Assembly: GCA_020064725.1 (NCBI GenBank)
Contig: JAGTWJ010000002.1
Coordinates: forward strand, 3,782,001 to 3,846,000
DNA length: 64,000 bases
Direction: 5' to 3'
DNA from: Drechslerella dactyloides
Taxonomy: Eukaryota; Ascomycota; Orbiliomycetes; Orbiliales; Orbiliaceae
The notes below the pieces were generated by a model. That model did not search any database and was not told the DNA's origin. It saw nothing but the letters and a program-made list of their open reading frames with translations. Each line of letters opens with the position of its first letter. Position 1 is the first letter of the stretch. A program made the position numbers and the translations under genes. Below are positions 21,136-32,295 of the stretch, piece by piece.

Positions 21136-23772
21136 TTATATCGGCTCATCCCACACGTGCAGATTCTTCAACAAGCATCCTTCCTCCCCATACCCCCGCA
21201 TCTTCAGATGTCCCATTCGATACACCGTCTCTCCCTCCGCCTCCAGATCCGCCTTGACGGTTTCCCAATCATTCTCTCCAACGACAAGCACCATGCCAAT
21301 ACCCGTATTCCACGTCCTCGCGAACTCCTGATGCGTCAGAGTCCCACGATACTTGAGCCAATTGAACAGTCCAGACAGCTTCCACGACTTGACGTCGACG
21401 ACCGCCGCCATCTCCTTCGGTAGCATGCGCGGAATGTTCTCCGTGAGCCCGCCGCCGGTTATGTGCGACATGCCCTTTATCAAACCCTTTTTGCAAACCT
21501 TGAGCAGCGGCTTGACGTAGATTCTCGTCGGCGTGAGCAGCGATTCGCCGATGCTAACGTTAGCTGCCCATGGTGCCTCGGCGTCGTAGGAGAGTTCGCT
21601 GAGGTCGATGATCTTGCGGACGAGCGAGAAGCCGTTCGAATGCAGGCCGTTGGACGCGAGGCCGAGGAGAACGTCGCCTTCGATCATGTCGTCCATGTTT
21701 GGGAGGATGGAGCTCTTGACGACCGCGCCGACAGCCGCGCCGACGGCATCGTAGTCGTCGGCCTGGTACATGCCTGGCATTTCGGCGGTCTCGCCGCCGA
21801 TGAGCGTGCAGCCGGCCTGGCGGCAGCCTTCTGCGACGCCTTCGATGAAGCTGGCGGCTTTCTCGACGTCGAGCTTGCTGCAGGAGAAGCAGTCGAGGAA
21901 GAACAGCGGTTCGGCGCCTTGCACGATGAGGTCGTTGACGTTCATGGCGACAAGGTCGATTCCTAGGAAGGAATGTGTTAGAGTGTGTGGTATTCTGTGT
22001 GGTTTACTATTATGGGATAACGTACCAACGGTATCGTGCCTGCCGACGGTTTGGGCGACCTTGAGCTTTGTGCCGACGCCGTCGATGCAGCCTACGATCA
22101 GTGGGCCGCCGTAGCCTGCGGCGGACAGATCAAAGACGCCGCCAAAGCCACCTAGATCGGCGTCCGCGCCAACGCGTTTGGTGGTCTTGACGCAAGCCTT
22201 GATCCTTTCGACTAGAGCGTTCCCAGCGTCTACGGATACCCCGGCGGACGCATATGTGAGCGGCTCCATGGCTACATCGTCCTCTCGGAACGCCCGGGCC
22301 GCGATATCCGTCCGGTAGTGCATGTTTGCGAATTTGACGCTGTGGACGCCCTTGTATGCGTGCTTCACAGCCGATTCCAGATCGTCCGCGACGCAATTTA
22401 TGGCGATAACTCGACCGCCATCGGTTCTCAGCACACCGTCGTCGTCCTTTGCTCCGGCGTAGAATAACGTTGCCTCAATACCTGGTTCCAGTGGGTGGAG
22501 CTCAATGGGGTCACCTTTTGCAAAGGCGCTGGGGTAGCCGCCGGCGACGACGACAACTGTTGTAGAGAACCGTGGCTCTATCGTGATGTTGACGGCATCG
22601 AGCCAGTGTTCGCAGCAAGCTACGATCACCTGCGCTAGATCGGTATCTTGACTTAATAGCGGCAGGACGGTTTGCGTCTCCGGGTCGCCGAAGCGGACGT
22701 TGTATTCCAGGACCTTCGGGCCGTCCTTGGTCATCATGAGCCCTGTGAACAGCATCCCGACAAACGGCATCCCCTCCCTCCGCATGCCGTCAATGGTGGG
22801 TTGCAAGATTCGAGTCTTGATGTCATCAATGACGGCTTGTGGGGCGATTTTAGTAGGAGCATAGCAGCCCATGCCGCCGGTGTTGGGGCCTTTGTCGCCG
22901 TCGAAGATTCTCTTGTGGTCCTGGGCGGGCACGAGCGGGACGATAGTGTAGCCATCGCTGAAGGCGAGGATGCTGAGTTCGTCACCTTCGAGGAATTCTT
23001 CGATAACGACTTCGCTGCCTGTATTGTCGTCCTGTATTAGTCGCTGGCGAAGGACCGTGAATGTGAAATATGCAGGCTCTCACCTGCATCTTGGAAGATT
23101 TTCTCCACCATGATTTTACTCAGCGCTACGATAGCTTCCTCCTTTGACGAGGCGACGACTACGCCTTTGCCCGCCGCTAGGCCGCTCGCTTTGACAACGA
23201 CATCATGAGGCGCCGACTTGACGTATGCAACGGCTTCATCGTAGCTCGTGAAATTCTTGTAGTCGGCTGTGGGGATGTTGTGCCGCTGCATGAAGTCTTT
23301 GGAGAAGGTCTTGGAGCCCTCCATCCGGGCAGCTTCCTTCGTTGGACCGAAACATAGTATCCCAACTGCAAGAATATAGCCAATGTCAATTTAACGTAGC
23401 CTCTTAGGTGGTGTAGTTGGGTTTCCGACCTTTGCGGAAGTGTTCTTCAATGCCTTCGACAATTGGTACTTCAGGACCCGGGATGACCAGGTTGACTTTC
23501 TCCTCGACGGCAAGCTTGACGAGGCCGTCAAAGTCCGTAACGCTGATTTTCCGGTTGGAGGTTTTCGGAACCGCCCTTGCCGTCCCGCCGTTACCTGCAG
23601 AGCGTACGAATGACAATTAGACGGGTATGATACGAGAGCTGGGTGGAGACGGCGTACCGGGCGCGACTAATATCTTCTCGACTCGCTCGGACTGGGCGAG
23701 CTTCCAGGCCAGGGCGTGCTCGCGGCCGCCGTTTCCGACCAGCAAGATGCGCAGCGGGGCGTCAGCGATCAT
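21136..23772 (-). CDS. ADE5,7: Bifunctional purine synthesis enzyme: GAR synthetase / AIR synthetase
   Basis: Carries out steps two and five of de novo purine synthesis: phosphoribosylamine-glycine ligase and phosphoribosylformylglycinamidine cyclo-ligase. Five exons in gene order 23772-23658, 23594-23430, 23365-23084, 23018-22026, 21962-21136 give 793 residues (fungal proteins are about 800). N-terminal GARS half: VGNGGREHALAWKLA, VIPGPEVPIVEGIEEHF, ATP-grasp segment VVVKASGLAAGKGVVVA, EEFLEGDELS, and GPNTGGMGCYAPT. C-terminal AIRS half from YASAGVSVDAGNALVERIK with IDLVAMNVNDLIVQGAEPLF, GGETAEMPGMY and HITGGGLTENIPRMLP. The start MIADAPLRILLVGNGG was chosen because it leads directly into the Rossmann motif. 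The last intron (63 bases, branch CTAAC) has no stop in frame, so an unspliced reading also stays open; the splice restores DTVGIDLVAMN. THR1 diverges 350 bases upstream. Confidence 0.96.
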
Positions 23773-24123
23773 ATCTGTCGAATCAGCGATGGCAATGATG
23801 AGGCAGCAGGATCGCGCCGGGCGGACTTTGAGGCAGAACTACGGATAATGTCGACGGGTTCAAATTTTCTCAGTTGGCTTCATAGCAAATGTTGGCCGCG
23901 GGGCCTGGCGAGGGGTCTGGCGGGGCAGCAATTAGCCTTTCCGCCGCCTGCAGTCCGCCGCTGGAAAACGGCGCTGCCAGGCGCCTGCGGGCGAGCTCCA
24001 CCGACTTCGGCCAGCGTCAGGTTTCAGTTCACCGCTACTTCTTCAGCGCCGGGCGGCGGTATAAAGACAGCACACGACGAGAACTGCGAGGCGCGCCATC
24101 CAGGTCGCCGGTCCATTGCCACC
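23773..24123. other. Divergent promoter ADE5,7 / THR1
   Basis: A 351-base gap between two divergent biosynthetic genes, which must contain both promoters. GC-rich near the centre. No clear TATA box or consensus Gcn4-type site was found by eye. Confidence 0.5.
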
Positions 24124-25562
24124 ATGAGCTCGCGAAAGATCACGATCAGTAAGGGATTACGGACGTCCTGTTGCACGGTTTCGTGGAGGGAGGAATTCGA
24201 AGGCTAACGATCATGTTCTCCAGAGGTCCCCTGCTCGTCTGCAAACATAGGTTCGGACTCGATGACCGACAGCCATTCGCAATTTACAAATCGCTCGAGT
24301 TGAACGATGCTAACTTTCATCGGAGGACCCTGCAGGTCCCGGCTTCGATGTCGTTGGCATCGCTCTCTCGATATATCTTACCCTCACCGTCACGTTCTCC
24401 GAGACGCCGGACCCGTCCGCCGAGCACAACTGCACGATCACATACTCCGGCGACGGCGACGGCGTAGTCCCCCTCAAGCCGGACCACAATCTGATCACTC
24501 GGACGGCCCTCTACGTTCTGAAATGCCACGACATCCGCGACTTCCCACCGGGTACGCACGTGCACGTGCACAACGACATCCCACTAGGCCGTGGGCTGGG
24601 GTCTTCGGGAGCTGCGGTCGTCGCGGGCGTGATGCTGGGCAACGTCGTCGGTGACCTGAAGCTATCGAAGGACCGCATGATGGACTACACGCTCATGATC
24701 GAGCGGCACCCGGATAACGTCACCGCGACGATGATGGGCGGCTTTGTGGGGTCGTACTTGCGCGAGCTGGACCCTGCAGACACGGAACGGAAGGAAATTC
24801 CGTTGAGTGAGGTGTTACCAGAGCCGGCGGGCGGACTCGATACGGGGCTCAGGCCGCCGGAGCCGCCGGAGGGTATTGGACATCATATACGGTTTGGGTG
24901 GGCGCCGGAGATCAAGGCCATTGCGATCATTCCGGACTTTGAGGTTGCAACGGCGACGGCGAGAGGAGTGCTACCGACAGAGTACTCGAAGAAAGACCTG
25001 GTAGGCACAGCACCGCGCACTGAACTCGAACCGCTGGTCATAAAGAAGATAGATAAGGATATGCATGTGTTCATCCTTGTGCTAACTGGACCGGGGTCGC
25101 TTCCAGATATTTAATCTGCAGCGGCTGGCAGTGCTCACGACTGCGCTGACACGCTCGCCGCCTGACCCGGAGCTTATATTCCAGGCAATGCAGGATAAGG
25201 TGCATCAGCCGTACAGAAAGACGCTGGTACGTACGACGGTCTCCCACGTATACATTCTCCTCGGAATGGGTGATGTGATGGATGTTATATATTGCAGGTG
25301 TTAATGTTGGCGTTTTGTCCTCTTTCTCTTACAGATCCCTGCACTGCCTGACATCTTGACCTCCATGACGCCAAAGTCCCACCCCGGCCTGCTGGGTATT
25401 TGCCTATCCGGTGCGGGGCCGACGATACTTGCGCTGGCGACGGAGAACTTTGAGAGCATAGCCGAGGAGATACTGGCACGGTTTGCGACGGAGGGCGTGA
25501 AGTGCGTCTGGAGGGTGCTGGAGCCCGTGCAGGATGGCGCGCAGGTGATCGAGTCGTCGTGA
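24124..25562 (+). CDS. THR1: Homoserine kinase
   Basis: GHMP-family kinase that phosphorylates homoserine, the first committed step to threonine. Five exons: 24124-24148, 24224-24250, 24336-25000, 25107-25226, 25335-25562, giving 354 residues (yeast 357). Exon 1 encodes MSSRKITI, exon 2 the 27-base VPCSSANIG segment, exon 3 PGFDVVGIALS and the ATP-binding GHMP motif PLGRGLGSSGAAVVAG. Further landmarks are ERHPDNVTATMMGG and, near the end, GICLSGAGPTILAL. Introns 2 and 3 carry CTAAC branch sites and GT ends of moderate quality (GTTCGG, GTAGGC). The joins are supported by the unbroken family alignment across each of them. It shares a short intergenic region with ADE5,7 and precedes HIS3 on the same strand. 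Confidence 0.95.
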
Positions 25563-26159
25563 GCCGTGCCGTGGAGGCAGGGCGGGCTCAGGAGATTAGA
25601 CCCGTCCATAGGACGTCCGTGGGAGCATGCATGTTTGATGTCGGGGTGTGCTATTGGTCCGGATAGACGTAGACTCTTGTACTTCCGCTACCTTGTGCTA
25701 TTCCGTGCTCGGAACAGCCCCAGCGGGGCAGCAGTTTGAAATCATCTCGCGCGACCGTCTGATTGGCCGGAACTTGCGATCCGTCTGCAGCGGCAGGCAC
25801 TTGTGAGAACATTGTAGGCGAACACCGGCTGTTTTGCGAGTCGGTATCCGCGGTAGGCGTGGGCGAGGTTGAACCCAACAAACCTTCTTTGTCTTCGGCT
25901 CAATGCAGGGCAGTGATATCAATTGACCGATGCGGCCGTTAAATTTTTATTTAGATCCCAATCCTCCCGCAGCGCTAACCTTCCATCCACCAGTCCATCT
26001 TACCAGTCCATCCTTCCATCTCATACTCTCGTCTTCGAGCTTCATCTGTCGTCGACCTGTTCCCACTGCTTTCATTGCTGCGTAGATAACATTGACATTG
26101 CTCACGCTGCAGCACAGTAGCTCTAACTCCTGTCCTCACTCTCCGCGACCCGGCCAACC
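25563..26159. other. Intergenic, THR1 to HIS3
   Basis: About 0.6 kb holding the THR1 3' end and HIS3 promoter. The last 200 bases are CATC/TCC-rich leader-like sequence. A TGAGTCA word at 26161-26167 overlaps the HIS3 start codon and is not counted as a control site. Confidence 0.5.
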
Positions 26160-27226
26160 ATGAGTCATAGCGCGCCGCTACCGCCAGGTCCCACCCCGCC
26201 GCTACCTCCAGTCCCCCCTCAGAGTGCACCGGCGCCGCCGGTCCGGATCCGTCGCCGTTACGCTGCGCTGGTGCGGGACACCAACGAGACCAAAATCAAA
26301 GTCAAGCTGTCTCTCGACGGCGGCGCCATCCCAACCTACGACGTGAACAATGGCGACACCAAGCCGCTGAGGAACGGTAATCTGCCACCCGAGTTTTGGG
26401 ATAGTTCTGCGCATACAGTATACAGCGGCGCTGACAGCGACGGGCGGATACCTGGCGTACCGTTGAATCAGGAACATGTGACGAGCATGCAGAGCATAGA
26501 TACAGGCATTGGCTTTCTGGATCATATGTTCCATGCATTGTCGAAACATGCGGGGTGGAGTTTGCAGATGCTGTGTGAAGGGGACCTTCACAGTACGTAC
26601 AGTCTCTTTCTTCTTCACTTTCTCTTGTCTATGGCTGTATTGCTGTCTATTCTATGATGCAGTGATTGCGTGTGTATGCGTACATTTACACCATTACTGT
26701 TGGATGCAGCTGTTTAGGGGGGCCAATTAAAAGCTTACGGGCGATTCTACGATAGTTGATGATCATCATACCGCTGAAGATGCTGCGATATGCCTTGGAT
26801 TGGCGTTCAAGCAGGCGCTTGGTCCAATCCGCGGCTACAAGCGCTTCGGGACTGGCTATGCGCCCCTCGACGAGGTACGTTTTACCCTACGATCCCAGCA
26901 AATTACTTCATGATGCTGGTGCTGATGGCGGGTCCGTCTTGAAGTCACTCTCTCGCGCTGTCGTTGATCTGTCCAACCGCCCGTACGCTGTCATAGACCT
27001 GGGCTTGCGCCGTGAGAAGCTCGGCGACTTGAGCTGCGAGATGATCCCACACATCCTCGAGTCGTTCGCGCAGTCGGCGGGCATCACGCTCCACGTCGAC
27101 TGCCTGAGGGGGAAGAACGATCACCATCGTGCAGAGTCTGCGTTTAAGGCTCTGGCTGTTGCCCTTCGGGAGGCGACGCAGCGCACGAACAACGACGACG
27201 TGCCGAGCACCAAGGGGTGCCTGTAG
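26160..27226 (+). CDS. HIS3: Imidazoleglycerol-phosphate dehydratase
   Basis: Dehydrates imidazole glycerol phosphate to imidazole acetol phosphate in histidine synthesis; a manganese enzyme. Exons 26160-26592, 26756-26874 and 26945-27226 give 277 residues. Metal-binding motifs are in place: GIGFLDHMFHALSKHAGW in exon 1, IDDHHTAEDAAICLG at the start of exon 2, and HVDCLRGKNDHHRAESAF in exon 3. The protein is longer than most (about 220-240) because of a proline-rich N-terminal extension of roughly 30 residues (PLPPGPTPPLPPVPPQ) and a longer variable loop before the first motif. The next in-frame ATG lies beyond the conserved VRDTNETKIKVKL strand, so the upstream ATG is needed. Intron 1 (163 bases) is the longest of the gene. 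Confidence 0.94.
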
Positions 27227-29659
27227 GCTCGTCGCAGACGAGAGTCATCTCGTAGACCAACCACGCGATAAGAGGCTGTGAGTTGACTTTGTCTCGCGGG
27301 TCAGAACAGTTGACTCGTGGATCAGCCGCCGTCCTCTGGCCTGCGTAGGCTGGGGAATCAATTTCTATAGAGAGTGGAGAACCTGATTCTGATTGGATCG
27401 ATTAATCGTTTGGTTCGGATTGCTTCAATGTGTTTTTCCCTCGAACCATGGTACCGTTCGCTGAATGTCATGTAAGTAAGTAAGTCATTAGTTGCTGGAA
27501 GTTCTAAAAATGGACGTTGTTCCGTGCATATAGTCTTGGGTTCCAAACGATAAGTCACACAAGTAGAGTGTACGTAGTCGTGTGGGAATGTATACACATG
27601 TACCGTGCATGCATGCTGCTATAGATCTGGATGCCGGCATCGGATTCGTCGTGCATCCATGCGAAAATGGCCATGTGGCTCTGCAAAGACCCGTCTTCTG
27701 GCGGTTGCTCCCGCGGCAGGTGCAGCAGCATTACTACGGTCAATACGTACAGTTACCAGGCAGATCAAAATATACGTCAGTGGAATCAATGGAATCCGCG
27801 AACAATGGTAGCTTGGGACGCGATAGTGCGGCAGCCTGCTCATGCTGCCGGCGGGTATATACGTAAGATCGAGAGAGAGGTTGGGTGTTTGCTGCGCTTT
27901 GGGTGTAGGCAGAAGTTGGCGGGGGGAAGCTGACGCAGCCCGGGGCAGCAGAGTTAGGCGAGGCGTCTCGGGTGACGAAGCTGCACCAGCGTAACGGGCA
28001 ACCGGGCCTAGTTTGCCACAGCCCTACGGGACGGACAGCTTCTCGAAGGGAGCAATACATGTATTGTCAATACATGTCATCGAGGAAATGGCAATGCTCA
28101 TTGCAAGGGCTCAAGCCCGGGGGTGGCAGTCGAGAACGGTCCAAAGCCGCAGTGCCTGCCTGCTGGCGCTTGGATATAAGATGGCGTTCTAGGCCGAAGC
28201 GTCGTCGTCAAAGAAGCCGTCATCGAGCATCAACCTAGAATTGGGCACAAAGTCATCCATCGCGATACCGTGATCACAATATCTTCCAAGCTTCAATAGC
28301 GGTCGAGGGACGGTGTATAAATCAGCCGGACGGACAGCTGCGGTCCAGAAAAAACTCTCTTGGAAGGCCATCGGATAACACAGCTTCGTTAGATTCAATC
28401 CCCGATCACCCAGAAAATCTCGTTTAAAAAACTTACAAAAAAAATATAAAAACCAGCTTTTATTCTTCGTTGTCGTCTCCTCGATCGTTCTCTCTTTCGT
28501 TCGCAAGAGACCGTCGTCCCTTTTTTTCCAAACTTCGATTCTTGTTTTCAGCCCGCCTGCAACTTAAACTCGCCTCGCTGCACCGACTCGGCTGAGATAT
28601 AAAAATATATCCGTCGCATCAGCAGCTATAAGCTTACGAGCAAAGTTCGTCTCAACATCGCATCTACCGCTATTTCAAGTTAAGACTCGGTAAGCAGGCA
28701 TTTCAGCTCGACTTGACGTTCTCCTCCCCTGTTCGAACAAGCTTTCCCGCCGTCTTCCGTTTTTTCAAATCGTTCGTGCGCGTATACGAAGAGCTAGCTG
28801 CGGCCATCACGAGGGCTTGCATAGGCATTGCAGCTCGGCGTACCATGGTGTGCCGTTCGATTTCCATATCACGCCGGGGCTAGGCTGCTTTGGGGGGTGA
28901 TTTGATGCTTCCTCGCAGGGCCTGCCTACCTGCCTGCAGGCGTGGGTGATGTGATCGATGATGCCCTTCCCTCTCGGTCAGCAATTGTCCCTGTCCACGC
29001 TGGAACGATATCACCAATAGGGGATGCGAGAGCACTTGCCTCTACATGTGCATTACATGTACGGTTTTCTTCGTGGCGTCGACTCGGATGCCCCACTCGT
29101 GCCCCGAAAGAGGTGCAGCGCCATTGCCCGTTCGGCAAGCTAGTTGCGAGCTGAATTGCCCGGCCTGGCAATTCCCAGCTGGGCCTAGGCAGGAACGGGG
29201 CAAGCGGAACCTCTCAACCTCGTCGACGACGCCGGGTTTCAAGCGAGCTGCTGTGAATGAAAATTAAGATTGCCCGTGGTGGTGGTCGTGGTGATTTGAT
29301 TGCTGGCCTGCGTGGAGCGGGCTTAGCTGGCCTGGCTGGCTGGCTTTGGCCGGCCGGCTGTCTCCTCTTCCCCTCTCCCTTTTAACGAGCCTCCCACACA
29401 AAAGCCAAACCGTGTCTCTCTCCCCCATCTCTCCTCCCATCTGTCTACCATCTCCATCCACCGTCTACCGGCCCCATCACACCTCTTCCACCATCTCCAT
29501 CTCCATCTCCCATCTCCGCATCGTCCCTTCGCATCGAACGAGCCCAGTTTTCATGTAACAATCCCCCTCCGCAATGCTTCTCAACCGCTTTTGGCTCCAG
29601 CTGCTGACGTCGTTTGCTCCTCCTCGCGCTCACCCGTCCAGATCACACAACCAGTCAAC
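27227..29659. other. Gene-free region upstream of actin
   Basis: About 2.4 kb with the HIS3 3' side and the actin promoter. An AT-rich ATATAAAAATATAT element lies at 28595-28608, followed by pyrimidine-rich DNA. A good donor-like GTAAGC at 28690 and an acceptor-like CCAG at 29638-29641 with a CTGAC branch-like word near 29613 could define a 5' untranslated intron of about 950 bases; this is speculation. A palindrome AATACATGTATT lies near 28053. Open frames here have no recognisable content. Confidence 0.45.
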
Positions 29660-31511
29660 ATGGAAGGTACGTCCCAAATCCGCCCCCTCTCCCACGAAAC
29701 CCAGCTCCAGCTCCCACGACACCAGCTGCACCGGTGTCCGGCCGGCTTTTGGAGCTTCGGATAGCTACTCGGAGCAACCCAAGCTAACTCGATAAATTTT
29801 TTCTCGGCCTGCAGAGGAAGTCGCTGCTGTATGTCCATTCACCGGGTTACCTCCCTGAATCAGCCCCACATCTAGGAACAGCCTGCTCGATGAGGCTTAT
29901 CGGAGAGCTTGACGGTGCTAACATGGTCTTTTCCCGCCTGCCAGCTCGTTATCGACAATGGTTCCGGTAAGTTTCGAGCTTCAGAACGAGCTGCTCTCGT
30001 CCGATCATATGTTTTTGGAATCTCGGCTTGCTGACATGCATTGCGTACTATAGGAATGTGCAAAGGTAACCCCTCTCGGCCCCTCCCTCGCCTATGCGGA
30101 CATAGCTTGCTGCTTGTGACACAGACACTAATGCATCTATAAAATTGCAGCCGGGTAAGTTTTAGACCCATCCCAAGCTGGTTCCGTGGCTTGGACGTAA
30201 TAATTTTCGAAAACATTTTTGCTGACATGCCTCATCTAGTTTCGCCGGTGATGACGCTCCACGAGCCGTCTTTCCCTCCATTGTCGGAAGACCTCGCCAT
30301 CATGGGTACGATCCCCGGAGCTGCTAGCTTGACCTTATTCACTTGGACTTCCGATCGATCTAACGCTCTGCTTCCAGTATCATGATTGGTATGGGTCAGA
30401 AGGACTCCTATGTTGGTGACGAGGCCCAGTCAAAGCGTGGTATCCTCACCCTGAGATATCCCATCGAGCACGGTGTCGTCACAAACTGGGACGATATGGA
30501 GAAGATCTGGCATCACACCTTCTACAATGAACTGCGTGTTGCCCCAGAAGAGCACCCGGTTCTCTTGACCGAGGCTCCTATCAACCCCAAGTCCAACAGA
30601 GAGAAGATGACACAGATCGTCTTCGAGACATTCAACGCCCCGGCGTTCTACGTCTCCATCCAGGCCGTCTTGTCTCTCTATGCTTCCGGTCGCACCACTG
30701 GTATCGTGCTCGACTCTGGTGATGGTGTCACCCACGTTGTCCCCATCTACGAAGGTTTCGCCCTTCCCCACGCCATCTCCCGTGTCGACATGGCCGGTCG
30801 TGATCTTACCGACTACCTCATGAAGATCCTGGCCGAGCGTGGTTACACCTTCAGCACCACCGCTGAACGCGAAATCGTCCGTGACATCAAGGAGAAGCTC
30901 TGCTACGTCGCTCTCGACTTTGAGCAGGAAATCCAGACCGCCTCCCAGTCTTCCAGCTTGGAGAAGTCCTACGAGCTTCCCGACGGCCAGGTCATCACCA
31001 TTGGCAACGAGCGCTTCCGTGCTCCTGAGGCCCTGTTCCAGCCATCCGTCCTCGGTCTCGAATCCGGCGGTATCCACGTGACCACCTTCAACTCCATCAT
31101 GAAGTGCGACGTCGACGTCAGAAAAGACCTCTACGGCAACATTGTCATGTCGGGTGGTACTACCATGGTACGCTCAACTCTTGTCATTGCTTGTTTGGGA
31201 GCAACAGCTAACTGTTTTTTCTTCTCTAGTACCCTGGTATTGCTGATCGTATGCAGAAGGAAATTACCGCCCTTGCTCCTTCGTCGATGAAGGTCAAGAT
31301 CATTGCCCCTCCAGAGCGTAAATACTCCGTCTGGATCGGTGGTTCCATTTTGGCGTCCCTGTCCACCTTCCAACAGATGTGGATCTCTAAACAAGAGTAC
31401 GACGAGAGCGGTCCAAGCATCGTAAGTTTCCCATCGTATGTTCCATCGCATTCTAGAAGCGATCTCGCTAACGACCCCTTGTCTCGGCAGGTCCACCGCA
31501 AGTGCTTCTAA
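29660..31511 (+). CDS. ACT1: Actin
   Basis: Cytoskeletal ATPase. Nine exons: 29660-29666, 29815-29828, 29945-29966, 30054-30065, 30151-30154, 30240-30305, 30378-31167, 31230-31421, 31491-31511. They sum to 1128 bases, exactly the 375 residues of fungal actin, from MEEEVAALVIDNGSG to the SIVHRKCF end. The fifth exon is only four bases (CCGG): it completes the codons for A and G in MCKAGFAGDD, and no other reading of this stretch restores the invariant sequence. All eight introns have GT and AG ends and a CTAAC, CTAAT or CTGAC branch word. The first 59 coding bases are thus spread over five exons of 7, 14, 22, 12 and 4 bases. Nucleotide-binding DNGSGMCKAG and LDSGDGVTH segments are intact. Coding sequence is C-rich at third positions, in line with high expression. 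Confidence 0.97.
30151..30154 (+). other. Four-base microexon of actin
   Basis: CCGG lies between a strong acceptor (TTGCAG) and a strong donor (GTAAGT). The upstream intron (30066-30150) has an ACTAATG branch word and the downstream intron (30155-30239) a GCTGACA one, so both flanking introns look complete. Confidence 0.85.
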
Positions 31512-32295
31512 GCGTGCTCTTATTTTGGTACAACATATATTCCATCATCTCGAAGGAGAGAGAGAAAGGGTGCGGTGGGAGGAAGGATGGAGGCGCATTT
31601 GTGGACGACAAACGACCGCCGAATTTTACGAGTTAGAAATTCAACGTTTATGGAAAGTTTTTGCAACAAGTTTTCTGTCAAATGGCGGACTTCTAAATCT
31701 CGTGATAGAGACAGCGCAGACCACGTTTCTTCTTTTGTGTCTACCAAAGCTCCTGTCACTTTGTACCTTTTTTTGATTTCCTTTTTTTTCTCTTTCCGAT
31801 TCCTGGACACACTACCAACCACCCGATCCCCTTTTTTGCGCCGGCCATCGACTCTGGAACTCTTTGATTCTCCCGGTTGTTTCCCCTACAGCTCTTCTCT
31901 TTGCTTCTCCTTTTAACTTAAAAATGCTTTGAACGTTTGTTGAGAAATGGGCAATTCAAAACCACCTTTTTAACCCTTTTCAATATTTGATGATCCGCAT
32001 TGGATGAGACTGGGCCGTTTACATATATAGCTGAGGAAGGTTGACTGACGATCGCGTGGATTCTACGGTGTGTACTTGTCGTTCAAGCTCTTTGATGCTA
32101 CTATCGAAGAGCCGTATAGAGAGGATGTACTTGGTACCCTTTACTCGCACATAGATTCCGATAGATAGAATGTTTAGAAACCCTCCAACTAGATCGATAG
32201 TTGAATGATATGTTGTATACACTATACTAGATCACACGGAACGCCGTCTAATGCGCACATGCTTGGCAATGGGTATCAGGTTCGACAAAATATAT
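31512..32295. other. Convergent actin / RMP1 3' region
   Basis: About 0.8 kb with T-rich tracts typical of a fungal 3' untranslated region after actin. No gene or RNA was seen. Confidence 0.5.

Noticed and set aside
21963..22025. ADE5,7 read without its last intron
   Set aside because: The unspliced frame is open, but it would insert 21 residues into the invariant DTVGIDLVAMN segment, and donor, branch and acceptor are all good.
26161..26167. TGAGTCA word, a match to a Gcn4/CpcA site
   Set aside because: It overlaps the HIS3 start codon and so cannot be counted as an upstream control element.
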